From positions 1 through 14,256 of the forward strand of contig DATMNI010000238.1 in NCBI GenBank assembly GCA_035570275.1: 14,256 nt of DNA, given 5' to 3'. Below are positions 7,956-14,231 of this stretch, in pieces. Under the pieces are notes generated by a model, which made no database searches, was not told the origin of the DNA, and saw only the letters and a program-made list of their open reading frames with translations. Source of the DNA: DATMNI01 sp035570275 (GTDB lineage: Bacteria > Acidobacteriota > Terriglobia > Bryobacterales > Bryobacteraceae). Position numbers and translations under genes: made by a program. The stretch's first letter is position 1, and each line of letters opens with the position of its first letter.

Positions 7956-7985
7956 CCGTGTTGATTCCAAATGGGTTAATCTTGG

Positions 7986-8018
7986 CAAACCGCCACAGCT
8001 CTAGCGGTTTGTCTTTCT
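7986..8018 (+). terminator. Terminator-like hairpin 2, related to hairpin 1
   Basis: An 8-bp perfect stem, CAAACCGC (7986-7993) and GCGGTTTG (8004-8011), with a 10-base loop, followed by TCTTTCT. It shares the AAACCGCC / GCGGTT stem with hairpin 1, 59 bases upstream, so the two look like copies of one structure. Confidence 0.45.
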
Positions 8019-8157
8019 TGGCGATTGCGGAACCCAGGCAGATCTAGGGCGGAGTCAACAATAAACCGGTCAATTTGAGTCGAGCGTAAGGCGGATTGAT
8101 CGGCTTGAAGGACTAGATAGTTTCTGTCGCGAAACTCGGTTTCCGCGCGTAAGACCG

Positions 8158-8179
8158 CTCCCTAACGGTCACGGCTCCG
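8158..8179 (+). repeat. Dispersed 22-bp repeat, copy B
   Basis: Core CTCCCTAACGGTC, then ACGGCTCCG. It is the left inner arm of the 8120-8272 element and matches copy A (3732-3753) except at three positions. Confidence 0.8.
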
Positions 8180-8211
8180 AATGCGAAGTCTTGTATTGTC
8201 AACGAGACAAT

Positions 8212-8233
8212 CAGAGCCACGACCGTTAGGGAG
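8212..8233 (-). repeat. Dispersed 22-bp repeat, copy C
   Basis: The reverse complement begins with the same core CTCCCTAACGGTC and then reads GTGGCTCTG. It is the right inner arm of the element, inverted relative to copy B, with three mismatches in the potential stem, and it differs from copy A at one position. Confidence 0.8.
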
Positions 8234-8544
8234 TGTTTCTTTGGTGCCGCACGGCAGTTTCGCGACAGAAACTAGATAAGCTGCATCCACAATCTGTGAA
8301 GCGATTCGGAATCGGCGCGGCGCTTGATGGTGCGCTTTGCCGAAGCTTTCCGCCTGCTCGCAAACCGGCCGGAACTTGGGGCATGTCCGCGAAGATTTGC
8401 CGGCGGCGGCGCTCTGATTGTGGCTTGTTGGGTCCTATCTTGTGGTCTCTTCCCCGAGAAGCCGAGCGAGATCGTGCCTCTTGTCCACGGTGCACGGGAT
8501 GTGCCATCGGCGTCCCTAAATTGAGTGGCAAGCCACGCAACCCA

Positions 8545-8561
8545 GAGGGTCGCGGCCACTT
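8545..8561 (+). repeat. 17-bp repeat upstream of the peptidase gene
   Basis: GAGGGTCGCGGCCACTT, identical to the minus strand at 3661-3645. It lies 23 bases before the ATG at 8585 and roughly where a -35 region would fall, though it has no -35 consensus. Confidence 0.8.
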
Positions 8562-8566
8562 ACTTG

Positions 8567-8575
8567 TGATACGAT
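8567..8575 (+). promoter_or_regulatory. Possible extended -10 element for the P1 peptidase
   Basis: TGATACGAT at 8567-8575 reads as an extended -10 (TG, one base, TACGAT). Transcription would start near 8582, only a few bases before the ATG at 8585. No Shine-Dalgarno motif precedes that ATG, which agrees with a leaderless or nearly leaderless transcript. No matching -35 is seen. Confidence 0.35.
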
Positions 8576-8593
8576 TCTCACGCTATGAGAATC
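8573..8593. promoter_or_regulatory. Palindrome overlapping the peptidase start codon
   Basis: GATTCTCA (8573-8580) and TGAGAATC (8586-8593) form perfect 8-bp arms around CGCTA. The ATG at 8585-8587 spans the loop and the right arm. Overlapping both the candidate -10 and the start codon, it could be an operator or a start-masking mRNA hairpin. Confidence 0.45.
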
Positions 8594-9757
8594 TGCCTCT
8601 TCTTGCTGCTGGCCACCCTCCCGCTGTGGCCCCAAACTAAGCCGCGCGCCCGCGATCTTGGCGTGCCGCTCGAAGGCACGCCGGGGCCGTTGAACGCCAT
8701 CGTGGATGTGGCGGGTGTAACGGTTGGCCATCGCACGTTGATATCGGGAACCTCCGTGCGCACCGGCGTCACCGCGGTCTGGCCGCGCGGCAGGAAATCG
8801 TCGGACCCGGCGTTCGGCGGCTGGTTTTCGCAGAACGGCAACGGCGACATGACCGGCACTCACTGGCTGGAGGAATCGGGCTTCCTCGATGGGCCGGTCC
8901 TCATCACCAACACCCATAGCGTGGGCGTGGTGCGCGACGCGTTTCTCGGGTGGCTGGTCAAAAACCATCGCCTGCCGGGAACCAACACCTTCGCAGGGGG
9001 CTTCTACACTTACCCGATCGTGGCCGAGACCTACGATGGCCAACTGAACGACGTCAACGGCTTTCACGTGAAGCCGGAGGACGCTTGGGCGGCGCTTGAC
9101 GGCGCGTCCACCGGGCCGGTTCCCGAAGGCAACGTGGGCGGCGGCACCGGCATGGTCTGCTACGGATTCAAGGGCGGGATCGGCACCAGTTCGCGCAGGC
9201 TGCCGGCCAACCAGGGCGGCTACACCGTGGGCGTTCTGGTGCAGTGCAATTGCGGCAGCCGGAGGCAATTGCGCATCGGCGGGCTGCCCGTCGGCGAAGA
9301 GATCAGCCAGAGCATGCCGGTGGCGAGCCTGACTTACCGCGAAGACCAGCCGGTTCGCGAAGACGTGGGCTCGATCATCATCGTGGTGGCCACCGACGCC
9401 CCCATGCTGCCCCACCAGGTGAAGCGCCTGGCTCGCCGCGCCACCCTGGGGCTGGGCCGCACGGGTTCGATTTCCGGCAACGGGTCGGGCGATATTTTCA
9501 TCGCCTTCTCCACCGCGAACCCCGGCGCCGCCGCAGCCCCCGCCGGGGCAAATCAGGCGCCGATGAATGTATCGATGCTGCCCAACGATTCGCTGAACCC
9601 GGTCTTTGAGGCCACGGTGCAGGCCACCGAAGAGGCTATCGTCAACGCCATGGTCGGCGCCGAGACCATGACGGGCGTTGCCGGGCACAAGGTTTACGCG
9701 CTGCCGCACGATAAGCTGCGGGAGGTGTTGAAAAAGTACAACCGGCTGGCGAAGTGA
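8585..9757 (+). CDS. Exported P1-family (DmpA-like) self-processing aminopeptidase, 390 aa
   Basis: DmpA/BapA-type peptidases are N-terminal-nucleophile enzymes that cleave themselves into alpha and beta chains and then remove N-terminal or beta-amino acids from peptides. Residues 1-17 (MRICLFLLLATLPLWPQ) look like a short signal peptide, so a periplasmic location is inferred. Family landmarks are VDVAGVTVGH (40-49), TGVTAVWPRG (60-69), NGDMTGTHWLEESG (86-99), ITNTHSVGVVRDA (107-119), GNVGGGTGMVCYGFKGGIGT (182-201) and REDVGSIIIVVATDAPMLP (258-276). The likely autocleavage is G262/S263, leaving Ser263 as nucleophile; the resulting 128-residue beta chain agrees with my recollection of about 126 for DmpA. 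Length and motifs suggest an intact enzyme. There is no ribosome site before the ATG. A truncated copy of its 3' half lies at 13908-14202. Confidence 0.95.
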   Translation: MRICLFLLLATLPLWPQTKPRARDLGVPLEGTPGPLNAIVDVAGVTVGHRTLISGTSVRTGVTAVWPRGRKSSDPAFGGWFSQNGNGDMTGTHWLEESGFLDGPVLITNTHSVGVVRDAFLGWLVKNHRLPGTNTFAGGFYTYPIVAETYDGQLNDVNGFHVKPEDAWAALDGASTGPVPEGNVGGGTGMVCYGFKGGIGTSSRRLPANQGGYTVGVLVQCNCGSRRQLRIGGLPVGEEISQSMPVASLTYREDQPVREDVGSIIIVVATDAPMLPHQVKRLARRATLGLGRTGSISGNGSGDIFIAFSTANPGAAAAPAGANQAPMNVSMLPNDSLNPVFEATVQATEEAIVNAMVGAETMTGVAGHKVYALPHDKLREVLKKYNRLAK

Positions 9758-9824
9758 GTCGAACCGGCCCGTCGCTACCCTGGCGGACCGGACACGCAGC
9801 GGCATTTGTTCCCACCCACTCACC

Positions 9825-9853
9825 TTGACATTCTACCGAAGTGGGCCTAATAT
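9825..9853 (+). promoter_or_regulatory. Near-consensus sigma-70 promoter of padR
   Basis: TTGACA (9825-9830), a 17-base spacer and TAATAT (9848-9853). The padR ATG is nine bases after the -10 box, so transcription would begin about three bases before the start codon. No ribosome site fits in that space, so a leaderless message is inferred. A PadR dimer binding here would shut off its own operon. Confidence 0.8.
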
Positions 9854-9862
9854 TCACCTGGA

Positions 9863-10222
9863 ATGTCTACTAAAGACGACGCGGAGCGGATCGAACTATT
9901 GCAAGGCACGCTCGACCTGCTGATTCTCAGGACGCTGGCTCCCGGGCCGGCTCACGGCCACGCCATCGCCAAGACCATCGAGCGCCAGTCCGAGGACGTG
10001 CTCCAGGTGGAGCAAGGGTCCCTCTATCCCGCCCTGCACCGCCTCATCAAGCGCGGCTGGATCTCCGCCGACGAGGGCACCTCCGAAAACAACCGGCGCG
10101 CCAAGTTCTACCGGCTCACCGCCAAAGGGCGCCGGCAGCTCCACGTGGAGACCACCAAATGGGAGAAGCTCGCCCGCGCCATCGCCAACGTCCTCAAACC
10201 CGCGCAAGAGGGTTCGGTATGA
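9863..10222 (+). CDS. PadR-family transcriptional regulator, 119 aa
   Basis: A small winged helix-turn-helix repressor. The N-terminal domain covers about residues 10-95: LLQGTLDLLILRTLAPGPAH (12-31), GHAIAKTIE, then VEQGSLYPALHRLIKRGWI with the recognition helix and the wing NNRRAKFYRLTAKGRRQL. A short C-terminal helix (KWEKLARAIANVL) would serve dimerisation, as in the short PadR subgroup common in Acidobacteriota. The ATG follows a strong promoter almost directly. The stop overlaps the start of the permease gene (ATGA), so the two are translationally coupled. Repression of its own operon, relieved by a small molecule or stress, is inferred from the family; the ligand is unknown. Confidence 0.96.
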   Translation: MSTKDDAERIELLQGTLDLLILRTLAPGPAHGHAIAKTIERQSEDVLQVEQGSLYPALHRLIKRGWISADEGTSENNRRAKFYRLTAKGRRQLHVETTKWEKLARAIANVLKPAQEGSV

Positions 10223-12762
10223 GACGCCGCCGGCGCGCGCTCGCGGATCTCGACCAGGACATCCGCGACCACCTGGAGCGCGAGACGCAGGAGAATATTG
10301 AGCGTGGCATGTCGCCAGGCGAAGCTCGCTCGGCCGCCTTGCGTAAGTTCGGCAACGTCGGGCTGATCGAAGAGCAGACCCGCGCGGTCTGGCGCCGCCC
10401 CTGGGTCGACCAACTCCGGCAGGATTTGCTGTTCGCGTTCCGCATCCTGCGGCGAGCGCCGGGATTCACCGCCATCGCCGTGCTGACGCTGGCGGTGGGC
10501 ATCGGGCTCAACACCGCAGTCTTCAGCGTCGTCAACTCCGTCCTGCTGCGGCCGCTCGAATACCCTCATCCCGAACGGCTGGTTTGGCTCGGCGAGTACG
10601 ACCCCGCCGTGCACCACGACATGGTCATGCTCTCCGACGCCGCGGCCTGGCGTACCAACACCCGTTCCTACAACGGGGTGGCGAGCTACAGTTTCCAGCA
10701 GGCCGTGATTGCCACCAGCCGCACCGCGTTTCCTGTCGCGGCCGTATTTGCCGATGGCGACTTCTGGAGCCTGACGGGCGCCACTCCGGCGCTCGGCCGC
10801 CGCTTCAGCCCAGACGAGCAACACGGCGTCGTGATCTCCTGGGATCTGTTCCAGCGCCAGTTCGGCGAAGACCCGCACGTCGTCGGCAGCGCCGTCACGG
10901 TGGACGGAGGCGCTTCCACAATCACGGGCGTTTTGCCCAAGAACTTCCGCTTCCAGTTCCCGCGATGGTGGATCGCTCGCCATCCCGAGCCCATCGAAGC
11001 CTATCTCACGCTTCCACCGGCCGAGGCACAGCATCGCGCGGGCCAGGTGGTGGGTTCGCTCAAGCCGGAAGTCTCTATCTCACAAGCGATCGCCGAGCTA
11101 GAGTCCCTGCAGCGCAGCCTGCATCCGCCGAATGCATCGCAGCCGAATTCGCGCGCCACGCTCCATGTGGAAATGCTCTACGACCAGTTAACCTCCGGCG
11201 CGCGGCGCGCCCTTTCGGTACTCCTGGCGGCAGGAGGACTGCTGCTCCTGATGGTTTCGGTCAACATCGCAAGCCTGCTGCTCGCCCGCGCGGCCTCGCG
11301 GCGGCGGGAACTGGCGATTCGGCTCGCGATCGGCGCCGGCCGATTCCGAGCGCTGCGGCAAATCCTGGTGGAAAGCCTGACCCTTGCGTTCGCCGGCGGC
11401 GCCGCCGGCCTGTTGCTGGCGCGGTGGACGATCCTGCTGCTGGCGCGCATTGGACCGGCTTCGATCCCACGGCTGGCGGAAGCGTCCATCGACCTCCGCG
11501 TTCTCGCGTTCACCTTCTGCATCACGCTCGCAGCCGGAATCCTGTTCGGCATCGCACCGGGCTTCGTGCTCTGGCGGACCAACCTTCACGACGCGCTCAA
11601 AGAGGGCGCGCGCGGCATCGGCGGGCTCTTCGGGCTCCGCATCCGCCGCGTGCTGGTGGCCGGCGAACTGGCTCTGGCGCTGCTGCTGCTTACGGGCGCC
11701 GGCCTGCTGCTCGCCAGCTTCCTGCGGATGACTGCGAGACCGGCCGCCTTTACGCCGGAGAAGATTCTGACGATGAAGATGCGGCTCCCTCCGGCGCGGT
11801 ATTCCCGCGCCATGCAGCAGCGCTATCGCGACGAACTGTTGCGCCGCCTCGCCTCCATACCTGGCGTCGAAGCCGCCGGCATCTCGGTACAGCCGATGTT
11901 CTGCTGCGCACCGGCGTTTCCCGCCGATTCAGATCCCAACCAGACCCATTTACTGCACCAGAACTTCGCCACGCCGGGTTATTTCCGCGCGCTCGGGATG
12001 GAGCTGCGGAAGGGTCGCTGGCTCACCGACTCAGACAAGGACGGTGTCATCCTGCTGAACGAGAGCATGGCCTGGGAGGCCTTCGGCTCAGACGACCCGA
12101 TCGGCCGCACGCTGAAGACTCCGCAGCCCAAGGTGGTCGTCGGAGTACTCGCCGACCTGCGCTACACGAAGCTCGATGCCCACGTGGTCCCGGAGATCTT
12201 TCTGCCGTTCGACCAGCCGATGATGTTCCTGTTTGACATCGCGGTCCGCGCGCCGAACCTCTCGGGCATTCCGGCGGCGGTGCGGCGTGAAATGGCCGCC
12301 ATCGATGCCAGCCTCCCGCCTTACGACGTGAAAACGCTCCAAGAAGCCCTGGCCGACTCCATCTCGTCGCAGCGGTTCAATCTCTTCCTGCTCGGGTCGT
12401 TCGCGCTGTCGGCGTTCGTGCTGGCGCTGGTCGGCATCTACGGCGTGGTGACCTACTCGGTGGCGGCTCGCATGCGCGAGATCGGAGTGCGCATGGCGCT
12501 GGGAGCGCAACGCCGCAACGTGATCGGGATGGTGGTTCGGGAAGGCGTGACGCTGGGACTGGCGGGGATCGTCGCCGGGTTGGCGGCGTCGTACTCGTTC
12601 ACCCGGCTGATGACCAGCCTGTTGTATGGCGTCAAAGCATCGGATCCGCGGATCTTCGCGGCTGCTTCCGCAATCTTGGCCGTGACCGTGCTGTTCGCGA
12701 GTTGGTGGCCGGCGCGCCGCGCGGCGAGCATCGAGCCGGTGATCGCGCTGCGAGACGAATAG
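10219..12762 (+). CDS. Duplicated orphan FtsX/MacB-type permease (ADOP family), 847 aa
   Basis: A large inner-membrane permease with two FtsX modules and MacB-like periplasmic domains. Order: a soluble N-terminal helix region (LDQDIRDHLERETQENIERG, 11-30), TM1 about 83-105 (FTAIAVLTLAVGIGLNTAVF), a periplasmic domain about 106-325, TM segments at about 331-357, 379-412, 427-452 and 478-502, a second periplasmic domain to about 715, then TM segments near 721-749, 772-804 and 812-836. The module signatures SRRRELAIRLAIGAGR and RMREIGVRMALGAQRR follow the second and sixth TM segments, a repeat typical of this family. No ABC ATPase is adjacent, hence 'orphan'. The start is the ATG overlapping the padR stop, with AAGAGGG about six bases upstream; a longer in-frame extension to 10159 would lie inside padR and is rejected. 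Substrate unknown; drug, lipid or peptide export is possible. Confidence 0.95.
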   Translation: MRRRRRALADLDQDIRDHLERETQENIERGMSPGEARSAALRKFGNVGLIEEQTRAVWRRPWVDQLRQDLLFAFRILRRAPGFTAIAVLTLAVGIGLNTAVFSVVNSVLLRPLEYPHPERLVWLGEYDPAVHHDMVMLSDAAAWRTNTRSYNGVASYSFQQAVIATSRTAFPVAAVFADGDFWSLTGATPALGRRFSPDEQHGVVISWDLFQRQFGEDPHVVGSAVTVDGGASTITGVLPKNFRFQFPRWWIARHPEPIEAYLTLPPAEAQHRAGQVVGSLKPEVSISQAIAELESLQRSLHPPNASQPNSRATLHVEMLYDQLTSGARRALSVLLAAGGLLLLMVSVNIASLLLARAASRRRELAIRLAIGAGRFRALRQILVESLTLAFAGGAAGLLLARWTILLLARIGPASIPRLAEASIDLRVLAFTFCITLAAGILFGIAPGFVLWRTNLHDALKEGARGIGGLFGLRIRRVLVAGELALALLLLTGAGLLLASFLRMTARPAAFTPEKILTMKMRLPPARYSRAMQQRYRDELLRRLASIPGVEAAGISVQPMFCCAPAFPADSDPNQTHLLHQNFATPGYFRALGMELRKGRWLTDSDKDGVILLNESMAWEAFGSDDPIGRTLKTPQPKVVVGVLADLRYTKLDAHVVPEIFLPFDQPMMFLFDIAVRAPNLSGIPAAVRREMAAIDASLPPYDVKTLQEALADSISSQRFNLFLLGSFALSAFVLALVGIYGVVTYSVAARMREIGVRMALGAQRRNVIGMVVREGVTLGLAGIVAGLAASYSFTRLMTSLLYGVKASDPRIFAAASAILAVTVLFASWWPARRAASIEPVIALRDE

Positions 12763-12786
12763 CCCGTCGCGCAGTATCGCCGGGCT
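12761..12786 (+). terminator. Weak hairpin after the permease gene
   Basis: AGCCCG (12761-12766) can pair with CGGGCT (12781-12786) right at the permease stop codon. The loop is long and no T-run follows, so termination here is only possible. Confidence 0.3.
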
Positions 12787-12833
12787 GGAATAAAGTTACA
12801 GGATCACAGACTCCTCTGAAAAGAATATTCCTC

Positions 12834-13142
12834 ATGTTCCAGGTGCCGGTTGCCAGATTCTCGGCGGTGACCGCCCTGCTCACCTCCGCCCTTTCCGTCT
12901 CCGCGCCGCCAGCGGTTGTTCACGAGAAAGACATTGTAAAAGCCATCGTCGATCAGTTCGATAGATCGGACCTTGCAGGCCTCGGCGAGATCCACGGCTG
13001 CCAGGCGGATCAGGACCTGCGATTTCAGATCATCCACAGCAAAGCCTTTGCCAGTACACTACACATCATCGTGGTGGAAGGATTGAACGCGCTTTACCAG
13101 GAAGATCACATCGTGTCGGCGAAAGATTTCCGCAGCTTGTAA
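12834..13142 (+). pseudogene. Truncated signal-peptide protein with a GE.H motif, 102 aa
   Basis: Residues 1-27 resemble a signal peptide (VARFSAVTALLTSALSVSAP). The rest reads KAIVDQFDRSDLAGLGEIHG, then FQIIHSKAFASTLHIIVVEG and NALYQEDHIV, and stops at 102 residues. The GE.H and VVE...LYQ pattern resembles the N-terminal part of larger acidobacterial proteins (roughly 300 residues or more, distantly similar to erythromycin-esterase or ChaN-like domains); this comparison is from memory. The body of such a protein is missing, so I read it as an N-terminal remnant. A genuine small exported protein is the alternative. No strong ribosome site precedes the ATG. It is convergent with vapC, whose stop lies 15 bases past its own. 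Confidence 0.55.
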
Positions 13143-13157
13143 AACCGGGCGTGCCCA

Positions 13158-13613
13158 TCAGTAGAACGGGCCCGGGGCATAAGGGGTCACTACCGCGAGT
13201 TCTGGAAATACGTCAAAATCCCCGGCGTTAAAGGTGTAGATTCGTTGAACATCATTGGCCAGCATGGTCGCCACAAGCTGCAAATCGAAGACATCTCCGC
13301 CTATCACTGGGCGGCGCCGAAGCAAAGCCAGCCATCCTTCCACTGTGCGGGTTGGAATGGGCAGAACATGAAGAAAGGCGAGTAGGCCGGAAATAGCGTC
13401 GACTGCGTCGCCAGGAGAGCGAGGCTTGGGAACCCGCCGAGCATTGGTCACAATGGAATAGAATTCGCAGAGTACCTGCGAGGTCACGTAAAGCGTTGTA
13501 GACGGGTCCCGAGCCGCTTCGAGCAAGGCACGCGAAGGCGCATGTTGCGATGAGTCTGCGTCCATCGCATAGACCAGAACATTCGCATCGACGATTCCGG
13601 GCTCAACCGACAT
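13158..13613 (-). CDS. vapC: VapC-type PIN-domain ribonuclease toxin, 151 aa
   Basis: A type II toxin; PIN-domain toxins cut RNA using a cluster of acidic residues that hold metal ions. The expected residues are visible: D9 in IVDANVLVYAMD, E50 in VLCEFYSIV, D107 and D110 in GGDVFDLQLVATM, and D132 in TFNAGDFDVF. Length is normal. The start used is the ATG at 13613 (MSVEPGIVDANV). It overlaps the vapB stop by 11 bases, the usual coupling in vapBC operons; the longer frame to 13655 lies inside vapB and has no family support. It should be held inactive in the complex with VapB. Confidence 0.92.
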   Translation of the reverse strand: MSVEPGIVDANVLVYAMDADSSQHAPSRALLEAARDPSTTLYVTSQVLCEFYSIVTNARRVPKPRSPGDAVDAISGLLAFLHVLPIPTRTVEGWLALLRRRPVIGGDVFDLQLVATMLANDVQRIYTFNAGDFDVFPELAVVTPYAPGPFY

Positions 13614-13830
13614 CGTTGTAGATGTCCCGGCGGTGGAGGGAACCCACCCCACCAAGATGCCAGACTGGCAATTCAGGACTCTGTTCGGGTGGGGCGCTCA
13701 GTGCCGCCTCCTTCTCGGAAAGAGCATCAAGGGCCTTTGTGAGAAGTTCGTCCAGATCTTGGAAGCGACCGCTTTCAATTCCTTGCTGCATGCGTCGTTC
13801 GAGCTCGGGCTTATGGATTTCGATGTTCAT
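13603..13830 (-). CDS. vapB: VapB-type antitoxin, 75 aa
   Basis: The small partner encoded upstream of vapC. The first 45 residues form a ribbon-helix-helix-like DNA-binding segment (MNIEIHKPELERRMQQGIES, then FQDLDELLTKALDALSEKEA); the remainder (PEQSPELPVWHLGGVGSLHR) is extended, as expected for a toxin-wrapping tail. The ATG at 13830 has a good ribosome site (GGGAAGG about seven bases upstream). Autorepression of the operon with VapC is the family rule. A palindrome lies 18 bases upstream of the start. The MNIEIHKPELE start is typical of antitoxins I associate with Acidobacteriota and other soil bacteria. Confidence 0.9.
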   Translation of the reverse strand: MNIEIHKPELERRMQQGIESGRFQDLDELLTKALDALSEKEAALSAPPEQSPELPVWHLGGVGSLHRRDIYNDVG

Positions 13831-13847
13831 TGATCGCCTTCCCTTCT

Positions 13848-13858
13848 GTCATTATGAC
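13848..13858. promoter_or_regulatory. Palindrome upstream of vapB, candidate operator
   Basis: GTCAT-A-ATGAC on the minus strand is an 11-base palindrome with one central base. It overlaps a possible -10 box (CATAAT on the minus strand) and precedes the ribosome site, which is where a VapBC repressor complex would bind. A possible -35 (TTAATG on the minus strand) lies 18 bases further upstream but is weak. Confidence 0.4.
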
Positions 13859-13907
13859 TCAAACCTACTACGCGCATTAACGGCGAAGGCTACCCAGATG
13901 CCCGTCG

Positions 13908-14202
13908 TGCCCGTCGGCGATGAGACTGGCCAGGGCATGCCGGTTGCGGTCGCGACCTGTCGCGACGACCAGCCGTATCGCGAAGACGTGGGCTCGATCA
14001 TCATCGTGGTGGCCATTCGATGCCGCCCAACGGTTCGCTGAACCCGGTCTTTGAGGCCACGGTGCAGGCCACCGAAGAGGCCATCGTCAATGCGATGGTC
14101 GGCGCCGAGACCATGACGGGCGTTGCCGGGCACAAGGTTTACGCGCTGCCGCACGATAAGCTGCGGGAGGTGTTGAAGAAGTACAACCGGCTGGCGAAGT
14201 AG
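13908..14202 (+). pseudogene. Truncated, internally deleted copy of the P1 peptidase 3' end
   Basis: This aligns with 9285-9757 of the intact peptidase gene. It begins in mid-gene (PVGDETGQGMPVAVAT versus PVGEEISQSMPVASLT), keeps REDVGSIIIVVA including the autocleavage site, then lacks 178 bases (equivalent to 9393-9570). The deletion is not a multiple of three and shifts the frame. It resumes at NPVFEATVQATEEAIVNAMV and ends in the same LREVLKKYNRLAK at a TAG. The last 170 or so bases differ from the intact gene at only about six positions, mostly silent third-codon changes and the stop codon; the part before the deletion is clearly more diverged. It cannot encode an active enzyme. Confidence 0.9.
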
Positions 14203-14207
14203 GTGGC

Positions 14208-14231
14208 GCATGCTTGCGCAAGCTCTGTCGC
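14208..14231. repeat. Short palindrome after the peptidase remnant
   Basis: GCTTGCGCAAGC is a perfect 12-base palindrome just past the remnant's stop codon, inside a wider imperfect hairpin (GGCG ... CGCC). No T-run follows. No role can be assigned. Confidence 0.35.

Larger units (their letters stand above)
8114..8278. mobile_element. Nested inverted-repeat element, MITE-like (153 bp plus TAGATA duplication)
   Basis: Perfect 17-bp terminal inverted repeats, GTTTCTGTCGCGAAACT at 8120-8136 and its complement at 8256-8272, enclose a second inverted pair at 8158-8179 and 8212-8233. The element is flanked directly by TAGATA at 8114-8119 and 8273-8278, which fits a 6-bp target-site duplication. 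It carries no coding capacity and can fold into a long imperfect hairpin with a loop around 8180-8211. A non-autonomous transposable element (MITE) is the simplest reading. A large REP-like palindrome with chance flanking repeats is the alternative. Confidence 0.55.
7547..8584. other. Gene-free interval of about 1 kb
   Basis: No open frame here has recognisable protein features. The 5' part (7547-7760) should hold the promoter of the minus-strand binding-protein/kinase operon, but no convincing -35/-10 pair was found. It also holds an 11-bp direct repeat pair, ACCTGTTGGGA at 7574-7584 and its near-copy at 7585-7595. The middle holds a 13-bp tandem repeat and two related hairpins, and 8114-8278 holds a nested inverted-repeat element. 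The part from 8279 to 8560 shows only frames that do not resemble known proteins; nothing else was identified in it. Confidence 0.6.

Noticed and set aside
7758..7964. 68-codon plus-strand ORF over the 13-bp repeats and hairpin 1
   Set aside because: It runs through non-triplet repeats and a terminator-like hairpin, lacks a ribosome site and resembles nothing; the RPRRTPEEHARR stretch is the only protein-like part and is not enough.
8233..8640. Plus- and minus-strand frames in the spacer before the peptidase
   Set aside because: Several overlapping frames of equal quality, none with conserved motifs, starting inside the inverted-repeat element or running into the peptidase start.
8516..9823. 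Minus-strand open frame of 435 codons
   Set aside because: Antisense to the P1 peptidase; low-complexity His/Ala/Gly/Arg composition without family signatures.
10159..10218. 20-codon upstream extension of the permease
   Set aside because: It lies wholly within padR, while the ATG at 10219 has a good ribosome site and a normal ATGA overlap.
10584..12236. Plus-strand open frame of 550 codons
   Set aside because: Out-of-frame shadow inside the orphan permease gene, Arg/Ala/Pro-rich.
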